A stretch of DNA of 64,000 nt from Acholoe squamosa (lineage: Eukaryota; Annelida; Polychaeta; Phyllodocida; Polynoidae), in the NCBI GenBank assembly GCA_949317995.1, contig OX439045.1, positions 5,327,674 to 5,391,673 on the forward strand, read 5' to 3'. A program made the translations under genes and the position numbers. Below are positions 1 through 10,120 of the stretch, piece after piece (position 1 is the stretch's first letter; each line of letters starts with the position of its first letter). Under the pieces are notes generated by a model that searched no databases, was not told the origin of the DNA, and was given only the letters and a program-made list of their open reading frames with translations.

Positions 1-365
1 AGCGGCACACGGCGAAGAAAAGATGCTTCTCGCGGTTATGTTTGTGTATAAATACTATAATACACCTCCTCGCCCGGCAGCGGACAGCGGCAGCGCACAC
101 GGCGAAAAATATGCTTCTCGCGGTTATGTTTGTGTATAAATACTATAATACACCTCCTCGCCTGGCAGCAGACAGCGGCAGCGCACACGACGAAAAAAGA
201 CGCGTCCGGCCCGGGAATCGATCCGCGGACCTCTCACGGCTGAGCGCGACGTGCTAACCGCTAGACCACCGCGTCTCCTCCTTCAGCGCCCCGCGTCTCG
301 CGGTTATGTTTGTATATAATACACCTCGTCGCCCGGCAGCGGACAGCGACAGCGCACACAGCTTC
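1..365 (-). repeat. Tandem body units of a tRNA-headed repeat, reverse orientation
   Basis: Three GC-rich units (the first two about 88 bp apart) carry 'GCGGTTATGTTTGTGTATAA' and 'GGCAGCGGACAGCGGCAGCG'. A tRNA-like segment at 201-278 separates the second and third. The same units appear in opposite orientation at 1104-1330, so this block is the left arm of a large inverted repeat. It is cut by the window start. Confidence 0.8.
201..278 (-). mobile_element. tRNA-like SINE head (family T1)
   Basis: The reverse complement carries an A-box-like TGGTCTAGCGGTTAGCAC and a B-box-like GGATCGATTCCCG at tRNA spacing. The ends do not pair as a clean acceptor stem, and tandem repeat units flank it, so a pol III SINE head is more likely than a functional tRNA gene. 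Confidence 0.6.
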
Positions 366-405
366 GTATCATATCCAGATTTGGTTCTAACCGAGTGTAT
401 CTCGT

Positions 406-892
406 CAGTCCCTGTGGCGCAATGCATAGGGAGTTGGATTAGGGATCTGAGACTGTAGGTTCGAGCCCTGCCCTGGCCTTGAAAATTTCGTGGGTTTTAA
501 CATGTAACATATGACATGTAAGGACATGAGGTTGTCAATGTAAGGCGTGCGGTTATCCAGGATAACCGCACGCCTTACATGGATAACCGCACGCCTTACA
601 TTGATAACCGCACGCCTTCCAAAATTGATGTTACAGCCTATAGGGTGTGCAATATCGACAGATATGTGGATGGGAATAGACCCCAAAAAGCACTGTGTAA
701 GCCAGAAATCGTGGTATAACCATGGATAACCTGCATGCCGTGTGGTTATCCATGGATAACCCACACGCCTCTCATGTCCTTCCATGTCATATGTTACATG
801 TAAAAACCTATGATAATTGCCAGGGTAGGGGTCGAACCTGCAGCCTCAGATCCCTAGTCCAACTCCCTATGCATTGCGCCACAGGGACTGAC
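406..892. mobile_element. Fold-back element with two opposed tRNA-like heads (family T2)
   Basis: A tRNA-like head at 406-478 (+; B-box GGTTCGAGCCC) and a near-identical head at 819-892 (-) face outward. Inside them, 'AACATGTAACATATGACATG' on the left is matched by its reverse complement on the right. The centre holds three copies of a unit with GATAACCGCACGCCTT (about 545-620). A second copy of head plus body lies at 38060-38400. It may be two SINE copies inserted head-out, or one longer inverted element. Confidence 0.75.
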
Positions 893-1023
893 TGATGGTG
901 GCTGGCTAGAACTAAACCAAACCAAAGCAAGCCTATCTGGGCACCGAGGTGTGTGTACCGATCGTGTATACATAACCACGGGATGCGTTCAAATCAATCC
1001 AAGCCGAGACGGCCGCTGAAGGA

Positions 1024-1330
1024 GGAGACGCGGTGGTCTAGTGGGTAGCGCATTGCGCTCAGCCGTCAGAGGTATGCGGGTCGAGTCCCGGTCCAGGCTC
1101 GTTTTTTTTCGCCATGTGTGCTGTAGCTGTCCGCTGCCGGGCGACGAGGTGTATTATACACAAACATAACCGTGGGACGCATCTTTTTATCGCCGTGTGC
1201 GCTGTAGCTGTCCGCTGCCAGGTGAAGAGGTGTATTATACACAAACATAACCGCGAGACGCATTCAAACAAAGCCAAGCCGAGACGGTCGCTGTCGCTGT
1301 CTGCTGCCGGGCGCCGAGGTGTATGTACCT
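1024..1330 (+). mobile_element. tRNA-like head followed by 81-bp body units (family T1)
   Basis: A-box-like TGGTCTAGTGGGTAGCGC and B-box-like GGGTCGAGTCCCG lie in 1024-1101. Body units with CTGTAGCTGTCCGCTGCC follow at 1119 and 1200 (81 bp apart), with a diverged third near 1290. This is the opposite arm to 1-365. Confidence 0.7.
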
Positions 1331-1437
1331 GTACACACTATGGCTGGCTTCGAGTCCCGGGGAAGGAAACAAATTTTTGTTTTCAACTTGAATTTATTGA
1401 TCTTCTATTGATTATCTATTGGTATCGTGGAATAAAA

Positions 1438-1530
1438 TAAGTAGTCAATGGATAATTCATGACTTGTGTGTGTTAGCAAAGGCTTCACTAACACACACGC
1501 GTCATGAATTATCCATTGATTACTTGTTCA
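1438..1530. repeat. Near-perfect hairpin
   Basis: Arms of about 35 bp (AATGGATAATTCATGAC...GTTAG and its complement) surround a short centre reading AAAGGCTTCA. One arm of the same sequence recurs alone at 37988-38035, so this is a dispersed family. Confidence 0.8.
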
Positions 1531-1664
1531 CCATGAAACCCCAGAGAACAGCAGAGTAAAGGAATGTGTTATCTCTCTGATAGTAACGGTCAAAAAGAGG
1601 ACTGTCATTATTTTGACAGCTCTTTTCGCAGTACAGTTGTGTATGATATGGCTATACCAACCTC

Positions 1665-1775
1665 ATGGTAGTGCAGCTGTTGGAATGATGCATGAATGTA
1701 GCATTGGCGAGTTACTCGCCAGGGCTACATTCCTGCATCATACCGACCAAAATGTATTAATGCATAAAAGCAGTT
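1665..1775. mobile_element. Family P fragment (B hairpin)
   Basis: Holds one 'ATGAATGTAGC...GCTACATTC' hairpin with apex GGCGAGTTACTCGCC and the outer GACCAA...ATGTATTAATGCAT segment. The G-to-A change in the stem is matched on the other arm. No terminal TTAA is seen. Confidence 0.7.
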
Positions 1776-1975
1776 GACAAATCTGGGTATCATATGCTGG
1801 ATCATGTACATCATGCTTAATTCCCTAGGGATCCAATGTAGTCATGCTCAAAGAAATTGGATGAGATGTAGTTTAATCAGAGGCGGATCGGGGAGGGGGG
1901 CTGGGGAGGAGGGCACGCCGTGCACCCCTAAACCCCCTTAAAACGATTCTTCTCCTAACTATAGGAAATGTGGTC

Positions 1976-2251
1976 CAAGACCCTGGCATCATGCCCATTG
2001 GTCAGTATGATGCACCAATAAAGTGCTGGCCAGCACTTCATTGGTGCATCATGGAGTTTATGTGTCTTCCTGCATGTAGGGTCAGCAGATTACTCCATGC
2101 TGACCCTGCAGGGTTAATACATAAACACCCGGAGGGTCGACATGATGCTCCAATGAAGTGTTGGCGAGCAGTCTCACCAGCACTTCATTGGTGCATCATG
2201 ACGACCAATGGGCATGATGCACTCCTGCATCAGCAGCCTTTAAAGGGTTAA
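1976..2251. mobile_element. Family P copy with right TTAA end
   Basis: Order seen: CATGCCCATTGGTC, an A hairpin (CACCAATAAAGTGCTGG and complement), linker hairpins near 2075-2140, a second A hairpin (2149-2198), then the terminal repeat CATCAGCAGCCTTTAAAGGG ending at TTAA 2248-2251. The left terminus is degraded. Confidence 0.75.
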
Positions 2252-2574
2252 AGGGTAGACTCTCTGGTACTCTCTCTGTCGGATTAATGTGATCCGATAT
2301 GTATGGCGGTGGTACCAAATCCTACAAAGCTCCATATCAGTTATTTTTGGCGGGAAATAGATAAGGGATTGTGATATGAGGGTTTTAGACATAATCCTAC
2401 CACACTATGTCACCGGAAATATTGTGGGAATACCTGGGGAGAATACTCACAAAATGCCATACCATTAGTTTCTTCATTATGATTTGAGGATGGTGGCCAA
2501 TTGCATGGAAATTGATTGGTAATGGAGAAAAAATAAATGAAATATTGAAATGGAGGCACTCAGTCCTATAACGG
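2252..2574. other. No gene or repeat recognised
   Basis: Unique-looking AT-rich sequence with no supported open frame or familiar element. Confidence 0.5.
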
Positions 2575-2813
2575 CTCCATTAATGCTTTGTGTCAATTGA
2601 TCGCCATGATGCATGAATGCAGCCCCGGGAAGTATATTCGCCAGGGTTGCATTCATGCATCATGATGACCTTATGGGTTGTAAGTAGTCCAGATGGCTTT
2701 GCATGAAGCCTGAATGCAGCCCTGGCGAGTTACTCACCAGGGCTGCATTCACGCATCATGATGACCAATGTGCACTCTATCCTAATGGCCATTACAGGTT
2801 TAAAGGGAGTAGA
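2575..2813. mobile_element. Family P copy with two B hairpins, interrupted at its right end
   Basis: Two successive B hairpins (about 2606-2664 and 2701-2760) precede a terminal 'TTTAA'. The final 12 bases of the P terminus (TTAAAGGGTTAA) are found at 3351-3362, on the far side of the element at 2814-3350. Confidence 0.75.
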
Positions 2814-3350
2814 CACGATCCAGCTGGTTCAAAATTGACCAATAATTTCTCTTAGTAACTTTTAGAGATGTTAAATTAATGCTTAGGTAACATAAAGAAG
2901 GCATAAAAACCATAGGTCACGGTGTCCATTTTTCAACTTGAAGGTATTAAAGTTTGGTGGCCTTAACTATGGCCGCCTATGAGAATTTGTGTTTTCCCAC
3001 ATTTAATTCCATAGAAATAAATCTTCTAACAATTTCTTAACCTAACCTCATGTATTTATACCTGAGATCATTAGAATTATTTTGGAACCAAAAAGTAAGG
3101 GGTCACAAGCGAATTGAAATTTTCCTGAATAAACAAAAAATATTTCTAATTCCTTTAGTAAAGGAGTCTATGGGTACAGGAAATATGAAATCCAGTGATA
3201 AGAATGTGTAGAATGCCACTGTATCACACCTAAAGGGTTGATAAAGAAGGGCTATGTCATGTAAATTAGGAATATGAGCAAATATTGTCAAATTTGGCAG
3301 TTTCGTTTTTTGCCACCAGGTGCTGTTTGAGTAGATCATGTCTACTCGCT
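2814..3350. mobile_element. TTAA-flanked MITE nested in a P terminus
   Basis: The ends are 17-bp inverted repeats, AGGGAGTAGACACGATC and, as reverse complement of the right end, AGCGAGTAGACATGATC (two mismatches). TTAA occurs immediately on both sides (2810-2813, 3351-3354). Removing the element restores the P terminus. A 78-residue open frame inside (minus strand) resembles nothing I know. Confidence 0.75.
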
Positions 3351-3362
3351 TTAAAGGGTTAA

Positions 3363-3649
3363 TATTTCATATAGTTGGCCCAAGTCCACCTTTAGCACTA
3401 CCCAAGTCCAACCTCAATAGTAATTGTAAAGCACTGTCCTAGGAATGCTTTTCAAGTTGAAATCCAAATCCAAATAACGAGGTTACTCCAAGAGTGTGAC
3501 CACAAAACGAACCTATTCAGTCCCCAAAGCAAGGCATGAGGTGAGGTCTATACATGGAATGTAGGCCAACGTGAGGAGTTGAGCATTTGCCAATAAAAGT
3601 TCATGCAAAAGGAAATTAACCTCACTGAGTTGACAACTTTTCAGGGTTG
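3363..3649. other. No gene or repeat recognised
   Basis: Unique-looking AT-rich sequence without a supported open frame. Confidence 0.4.
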
Positions 3650-3775
3650 GTGCACTCCTGTAGGGTTGGCATGATGCTCCATAAAGTACTGGTGAGAAAC
3701 CTCATCAGCACTTCATTGGTGCATCATGCCGACATATGAGTATGATGCACTCCTGCATAAGCTTTTAATTCTTGA
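3650..3775. mobile_element. Family P fragment (A hairpin)
   Basis: One diverged A hairpin (TCCATAAAGTACTGG / CAGCACTTCATTGGTG) with the outer GATGCACTCCTGCATAAGC segment. Both TTAA ends are lost. Confidence 0.7.
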
Positions 3776-3824
3776 GCAGTGTGTGGCCCTCTGTGGCTTC
3801 AAACACACAGTGGCAAACATGACC

Positions 3825-4447
3825 AAATTCAATGTAAATACAGTGGCCTTCCCACCTCCAGGGTAAATATTATGTTGTCCCCCTCCTCCAGATGGGCTGA
3901 CCTCAGTGGTATCATGCCCATTGATTGGCATGATGCACCAATGAAGTGCTGTATGGTGTGTCCAAGGGCCCGAACTGGATCTCTAGAAGTGGGGTAGGGG
4001 TTGAGGCTATATATAGTACAGGGTAGGTCACTCTTGGAGCCGCCATACTGGTACAGACTGCTTGACAGTAGGCTCAAAGCAGACATGGAACATTGCTGAC
4101 ACAGTGCAAACCCTATGGGCTCAAGGCAAATATGGAACTACTGTGACTGACACTGTCCTAACCTTCTCTCCACAACCTCTGCATGGAGAATGACTCAAGT
4201 TGGTACATGTGGGCGTGTCTGCTCGCCAGCACTTCATTGGTGCATCATGCTGATCTTCTGGGAGTGTTTTCAAGCCTGTAGGACTGGAACGATGCAGTAA
4301 TGTACCCAGCCAAGTCTTAATTTGTGCATCATGATAATGCTTAATTATTGACCTGACCAAGACCACATGCAATGTAAATACAGTGGCCTTCCCACCTCTA
4401 GTATAAACAGTGTGGTCCTCCTGCTTCTCCAGGTGGGCTGACCTCAA
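3825..4447. repeat. Direct repeats flanking a split family P copy
   Basis: A segment of about 80 bp with AATGTAAATACAGTGGCCTT and GGGCTGACCTCA occurs at 3825-3905 and again at 4360-4447. Between them lie the left half of an A hairpin (3912-3950), about 250 bp of unrelated sequence, and the right half (4208-4250) plus a degraded tail to 4345. The P copy was therefore split by later insertion or rearrangement. Confidence 0.7.
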
Positions 4448-4617
4448 TACAACTCTCTGCCATGGCACTTTCTCCATTATAATCAATCATTGTAATAAAA
4501 ACAAGCATGTGTAGGTCCATAAAGGGATCAAAATCAGCTGTGTATTATTTTTGGTCTCATGTCAGGGTCACAAGTATGCATACAGTTTTGATTTTGATTC
4601 AATCAATTTTGTTTTAA

Positions 4618-5136
4618 AGGAAAACAGCACCCAAAATTTATTATATCATATTTTGATAGCATATATATCAAATAAAAATATTCTGGCGTAGTTAGTGAAA
4701 TAAGCATCAGCATACAGGAAAACAGTAGGCTTATCTTCTGTATCTGATGACGTCACGATGGGGCAAAACGCACTAGATTAGTGCTTGCACAGTACTGTTA
4801 GCCTACAATCAAATACTGTTTGTTGCATTTCACTAGCACAATCTGTCTATTTCCTTTGAGAGATATTACAAGGTAACCCTACAGAAGGTCCTGGTATAAG
4901 ATCATGATGGCATATATAATCTATTATTCTAACTACGATATTTTTTGTCACACCCTCCATGCATTAACAATACAACACCTGATGCATTAGCCCAATCGTG
5001 ATATCATCAGATGCATCACTTAAACCTGCTGCTCTCCTCTTTAGTGATAGATATTTTGATAACTTTGACACAATCGTTTTATTGGATACCAAAGCTATCA
5101 AAATGCGATGTCATGAAAGTATGCCACTGTTTCCCT
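4618..5136. mobile_element. TTAA-flanked MITE, about 519 bp
   Basis: The left end AGGAAAACAG matches the reverse complement of the right end, AGGGAAACAG. An internal ATTTTGATAGC also recurs inverted near 5090-5105. TTAA flanks at 4614-4617 and 5137-5140 suggest a TTAA target duplication. No transposase frame is seen. Confidence 0.6.
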
Positions 5137-5811
5137 TTAATATATAGGTTTGACAATCAGAACATGTATAAACAGGAACATTGATGGTGGGGGACATGTC
5201 CAATGTCGATTTTAAGAAATGCCCTCATCCCAATCTACATTAAAAAAGCGCAATGTCCCATGTTGAATGGGTTTGGTCCAAAAGTCGCTCATGTAGCCAG
5301 GTCGAATTTTGGGGTCTAGAACCATATGAATTCTTTCATCTTGGCTTGCTTCTTTCTCCCTGTGTTGAACAGTCTAAAATATCTTTTATGTCCTGTTTGA
5401 AACAGATCTGGGCCAATCGATGCGCTTTTGGTTGATAGTGGTGACAGTCTGACATTTATGTTGATTTCTATTGGTGTCAACAGCTGACAGTATCACCTGT
5501 ACCACCCACAGAGCACACTTTGTTTACATTGTATAAATTGGCATAAAGCCCCAAGCATAAGCCGCACCTGGGACCATAGACCATATCATAGTCTTACTGT
5601 GGCTCATGGCATTGCCCTGATCTCAGGGTGCGATATGTGAGGTTTTGCCACTATAAAACTGTACTGAAACTAAAATCAGTAAGCCCCAGTTTTGGCTTAA
5701 AGCCTTTTTTCAAAGTTGGGAGGTGTATATCTGTGTCTTCTTACACACAAGGAGTTGTTGTAGGCATATTGCTGTCTCACCAATATCTACCTGTGGATAC
5801 AAAGTAAATAG
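5137..5811. other. No gene or repeat recognised
   Basis: AT-rich, apparently unique. An open frame of 60 residues near 5253 has no recognisable features. Confidence 0.4.
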
Positions 5812-5897
5812 GCAAAGGTTCACGAGTGTTGGATCTGACTGAGTGTTATCTCACGAGGCTTCGCCTCAGTCAGAGCCAATACGAGTGAACCTTTGCA
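5812..5897. repeat. Hairpin with GCTTCGC centre
   Basis: Arms GCAAAGGTTCACGAGTGTTGG and TGACTGAG pair with the right side. The centre at 5858-5864 is GCTTCGC within GAGGCTTCGCCTC. GTTATCTCAC lies in the left arm, as in the hairpins near 6010 and 15022. Confidence 0.8.
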
Positions 5898-5993
5898 TTT
5901 ATTTCATGTTATTTTGATCAGAATTATTTGAAACTATTTCAAAATTGCATAAAATGATTAATATTTACATGTTTTATGGTCATTCTACTGGCC

Positions 5994-6055
5994 GTGGAAT
6001 ACGGGGAATGGTTATCTCACGGAGCTCCTATATTAATCGGGTGTCCGTATTCCAC
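5994..6055. repeat. Short fold-back with GGTTATCTCAC
   Basis: GTGGAATACGG at the left is inverted at the right as CCGTATTCCAC. The interior begins GGTTATCTCACGG. Confidence 0.65.
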
Positions 6056-6187
6056 TGCTTCCAACATAAAATGATAGCACGGATTACCTACCTGAGGACA
6101 GGTGAGGGGAAGGGATATGTAGTGAGACAGCCAGAATATTGATAGAGAGCTCAATATTACTCGAATACACGAAGGACTAAGTATTTA

Positions 6188-6297
6188 AAAGCTAGAATAT
6201 ATGTAAGCAGGCAACAAAAAGGATCATACATGCGGCCTGTGGTGGGTTGGATGTCCCTTTCTGCTTGCCTGCTCACATATAGTAAAAGTTATATTAG
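6188..6297. repeat. Fold-back repeat
   Basis: ATATGTAAGCAGGCAA (6199-6214) is inverted at about 6266-6281 as TTGCCTGCTCACATAT, with a roughly 50-bp interior. Confidence 0.65.
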
Positions 6298-6711
6298 AAC
6301 ATCTCAAAGATATTAACTGAGACGTTCAAAAGATTCTATATTAGGCTCTCACAAATCTCAAATATAATTGCCATCCAAAAATGTGAAGTTATCAAGTGTG
6401 GCACGATTCAAAGTGCCTTGGACATGATCCAAAATGTCAATCAAATTTCACCTAGCCATGGATCACAGGCCCATTATGTCAGAGTTATTGGTTCATAAAT
6501 GGCTAATGCTACCTGGACTCCTCATGGAGTTATTTTTAGTCACAAGGGGAATTCCGCGGACGTCATTTATAAGGTGGGAATCCCCATGATGGAGCATGTT
6601 AATATTGATGATGGTGTCATGTATTGTGTGAAGAGAGATCAATACCTGAGGTAGGATGGGGAGCTGGTTCACACACGCTGTACAAGCACTGTTAGAAAGA
6701 TACACTGTTTA
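6298..6711. other. No gene or repeat recognised
   Basis: Nothing supportable beyond short open frames of 60-70 residues. Confidence 0.4.
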
Positions 6712-7041
6712 TGCTTTAAGGGCTGCTGATGCATTAATGCATCATGGCCATTAGTCGGCATGATGCACCAATGAAGTGCTGGTGAGACTACTAGCAAGCA
6801 CTTCATTGGTGCATCATGCCCATTGGTCGTCGTGATGCACCAATGAAGTGCTGGCGAGCAGTCTCGCCAGCACTTCATTGGAGCATCATGCCGACCCTCT
6901 GGGAGTTTGTGTATCAACCCCGTATGGTCGGCATGATACAGGAATGCAGCCCTGGCCAGATACTTGCCAGGGCTGCATTAATGCATCATGACGACAAATG
7001 GGCATGATGCATTAATGCATCAGCGGGCCTTAAAGAGGTAA
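6712..7041. mobile_element. Family P full-length copy (reference layout)
   Basis: The modules are: TIR (CTTTAAGGGCTGCTGATGCA), an A hairpin (6757-6818), a second A hairpin (6830-6890), a linker hairpin with CCGACCCTCTGGGAG and its partner ATGGTCGGCATG, a B hairpin (6931-6987) and the inverted TIR to about 7041. It has no room for a transposase, so it must move in trans. The CCCTTTAAGGG tips and TTAA ends elsewhere suggest a piggyBac-type MITE. That class assignment is inference. Confidence 0.85.
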
Positions 7042-7061
7042 CATTGGCTCTCTGTCAATTC

Positions 7062-7238
7062 TGGAACCACTTTTTTTCGCCCAGAGATTCCTTGTAACAT
7101 GGTGCTTTACCGTACTGCCATCTGGGGCTTCTTTTATAAAAAAAACTACACTGCTCCACTGTTTTACAGTTATGGTGATACACTGATAAGTTTATGAGGG
7201 ATGTCTGGTAGATTCTATGGTTCTTTGGTCTAACACTC
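7062..7238 (+). mobile_element. Family C MITE, 5' truncated
   Basis: Shares CAGAGATTCCTTGTAACA, GCCATCTGGGGCTTCTTTT and CTGGTAGATTC with the copies at 10121, 16179, 37751, 39394, 46381 and 49765. The CACTGTAAAA start is missing. Confidence 0.75.
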
Positions 7239-7964
7239 GAGTGCAGTTGATCGCCTTTCCTGCAATCTGATTGGTCAAGAGCGCATGTTGGGTCAGGGGA
7301 CCAAGTGAAAGCACTTCCGGTCTCACTTCCTGTTTGTGGCTTTGCTTCTTATTTGTGAATTATTTTGAGAAAAATCTAAGTTTTTTCTCGTGTCAGAATG
7401 TAAACAAAGCCCTCAGATGCGAGTTTGTATCCTGCCCTCGGCCCTTGGTCCTCGGGTCAGGGTACAAACTCACATATTTGTGCTTTGTTATTACGTTAGA
7501 GTGTAGCATACATCCTACCTGTATCTGACTGACTGGTCAATCTCAATCAATTCAAACAACACTGACAGATAGTTGACCCACATATTTAGTGTTAATTTAC
7601 TAATTGTTCTCTTAAACAGTTCATGTCTATTATATTGGAGACCCCTACAGTATATATCTACAGTATATATCTCGATTATAAGTCACCAAAGGCCCATGTA
7701 ACCATGTCGATTTTTGGGATCTAGAGCCCTTGATCTAGGTTTGTTTTCCTGTGGATTTTATCCAACGTTGGAGCTGTGGTTTTTCACATTCATAAATCCC
7801 ACTTAATCGTACTTGAAAACAAATACAGATAAGATCAAGTGGAAACAGTAATTCATGTGTTGTAAATGGCCAGGTCCACAGAACCACTGCTGGGTGTTTA
7901 AGTGGTCAGACTAACTTAATACTCATAAACTGGCAGTAAGTCTTTCCCAGGACCCCAAACTGAT
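7239..7964. other. No gene or repeat recognised
   Basis: Contains an unremarkable 85-residue open frame ending at 7528 and a small doublet of CTACAGTATATAT near 7646. No family match. Confidence 0.4.
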
Positions 7965-8211
7965 TTAACATTTAAGGGCCGCTGATGCATTAATGCATCA
8001 TGCCCATTGGTCGTCATGATGCAGTAATGAAGTGCTGGTGAGTCTGCTTGCTAGCACTTCATTGGTGCATCATGCTTATCCTCTGGTTGTATATCAACGC
8101 TGCAGCGTCGTCATGATGCATGCATATCAATACATGAGGTGTTATTCACCAGGGCTGCATTCGACCAATGGGCATGATGCATTACTGCATCAACAGCCCT
8201 TAAATGGTTAA
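7965..8211. mobile_element. Family P copy with TTAA at both ends
   Basis: TTAA at 7965-7968 and 8208-8211 directly flanks inverted termini CATTTAAGGGCCGCTGATGC and its complement (AACAGCCCTTAAATG). The A hairpin is intact and the B hairpin has lost its left arm. This is one of the clearest boundary examples for the TTAA assignment. Confidence 0.85.
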
Positions 8212-8463
8212 CATGTCAATGTGACCCCATGCTAGAGGGCACTAGTACCTGTGTACAATAATGTGAGAAACCTAACAGTCAGGATGCCCCATGGAGCCCT
8301 TCATGGATTATCCTTTCTGCTCAGAACCATGTATAACAGTCATACCTGCAGGGGCTCATTTCCACCTGTAAGAGCCACCGCCCATGGAGGGATCCCACCA
8401 ACATACCTACAGCATTATACACCTGTGTGTTGGTCAGATTAGTTTGGGCTCAGATAGCCCTTG

Positions 8464-8729
8464 AAGAGCCACTGATGCTGGAGTGCATCATGCCCATTGG
8501 TTGGCATTATGCACCAATGAAGTGCTGGCGCATCTGCTCGCCCTGGCGAGTCTACTCGCCGGCACTTAATTGGTGCATCATACTGTCCCTGCAGGAGTGT
8601 ATTAACCCTGTAGGGTCAGTACGATGCTTGGATGTAGCCCTGGCACGTTACTCACCCAGGCTATATTCATGCATCATGACCACCAATGGGCATGATGCAT
8701 TAATGCATTAGCAGTCTATAAAATGTTAA
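8464..8729. mobile_element. Family P copy, partly duplicated at 10.7 kb
   Basis: A hairpin with a duplicated apex (two CTCGCC segments, 8533-8560), then linker, a damaged B hairpin and the right TIR ending at TTAA 8726-8729. The right part plus unique flank to 8776 recurs at 10717-10904. Confidence 0.8.
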
Positions 8730-8776
8730 AGGCCAGAGAAATTCCTTCAGGTATTCTTCTGACCTTGACCAGATTT
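8574..8776 (+). repeat. Segmental duplication, copy 1
   Basis: Near-identical to 10717-10904, including non-P flank GGCCAGAGAAATTCCTTCAG and TCTGACCTTGACCAGATTT. Shared flanks show duplication of a DNA segment and not an independent transposition. Confidence 0.85.
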
Positions 8777-9532
8777 AATGCTTATAAATCTCTCATTTCA
8801 GTGTAAAATATCAAGGATAGTAGACTAATTCTAGCATCAAAATATCACAAGTATTTTACAATGAAATTAAACCTTGCAAAACAGTAAAACCTCTATTATT
8901 GTAAACCTCTTCTGAGGAAAGTAAGGACTAAATGCTAAAACATCCATCCTGTTTATCATATATTCCTGTCTGTAGTTATATTTTGTTTTCTCCTTCTCCC
9001 AATGATCAAAGTCCCAGTTGGACCCCCCTCCTCAGGATAACATGGCCCCAGTGGTGGTCCATAGTGTCCCAACACTTCTAATCCCTCAGCATACACTGAA
9101 CTATTTCAACAAGTACTCAACTCAGGTGCTTTGGAAGGGTCCCAATAACAGGGCTGAAGATCAAAGACTAAAAAGGACCATAGTAATGGTGTAAATATTT
9201 GGTGAGTCATTGGTAATTAATAAAGAAGGGGGTGGAGTGTTCTCATCAAGGCATTCCTTGTTAATTAGTTTGGGTCAATTGAGTTTATTTGGCTCCAGCA
9301 ACTCTTTAAGAGCAGTATTTCAGTGCTTGATTTTCTATATACTGTATATTTTATGTGTAATGTGGGGATTTGCGCAGTTTGGCAATACCAAAGCAGGAAT
9401 GATAATTCTTATGAAACAAGTTGATATTGAGACAGATATTTAGAATTTATATTCTGATTCATTGTCTATCCCATCCTCAAGATGTAATTCTCTCATAGGC
9501 CAGTCCAAGATTTACAAGTGACTATTGAGGGC
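8777..9532. other. No gene or repeat recognised
   Basis: AT-rich. A 77-residue open frame (9210-9443) has no domain or signal I can identify. Confidence 0.4.
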
Positions 9533-9716
9533 TAGCATCGACTATAGTCGATACCATGGTAGGCCTAGCATCGACTATAGTCGACACCATGGTAGGCCTA
9601 GCGCAGACTATAGTCGACACCATGGTAGGCCTAGCGCCGACTATAGTCGACACAATGGTAGGCCTAGCGTCGACTATAGTCGACACCATGGTAGGCCTAG
9701 CGTTGATTATAGTCGA
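9533..9716 (+). repeat. 33-bp minisatellite made of palindromes
   Basis: About 5.5 copies of a 33-bp unit. Each holds the palindromes GTCGACTATAGTCGAC (16 bp), ACCATGGT and TAGGCCTA end to end. Substitutions among units are few. The overlapping open frames (33 is divisible by 3) are an artefact. Confidence 0.9.
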
Positions 9717-9825
9717 TGCCTGTTATATAGGATTAGTATAGGAATTGAAAATAGGCTCGTCCTCTAGGAACTATACTTTTTTCAGATACTGTCCCCATGG
9801 CCAGGGCAACAATTTTTGCTCTGTC

Positions 9826-9930
9826 CTTAAAGGGTTAAAAGCATAATGCATCATGCTGACCCTACAGGGTTGTCATGATACATAGATACAGCTGCATTAG
9901 TGCATCATGACTGGGTTGATTGTGTCTATT
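9826..9930. mobile_element. Family P remnant
   Basis: Begins with AAAGGGTTAAAAGC and contains a degraded B hairpin and GCATCATGCTGACCCTACAGGG. Strongly eroded. Confidence 0.55.
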
Positions 9931-10120
9931 TGCATGACTGAGTGCTGATGCATTTTAGTGAAATGAATACCTGCCCACATGCACATGGCCCATGGGCTAT
10001 AAATTTTATGTTTAATGTCACAAATAAATGCCATCAATCCAATTAAAACAAAGATTGATGGCAACTAAAAAATAAAAAATGTAATTTTCAGGGTCCATTA
10101 GCCTCCAGACATAGTGGGTA

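Noticed and set aside
201-1101. Functional tRNA genes at 201-278, 406-478, 819-892 and 1024-1101
   Set aside because: A and B boxes are present, but the ends do not form proper acceptor stems and the copies are embedded in dispersed repeats; SINE heads are the better reading.
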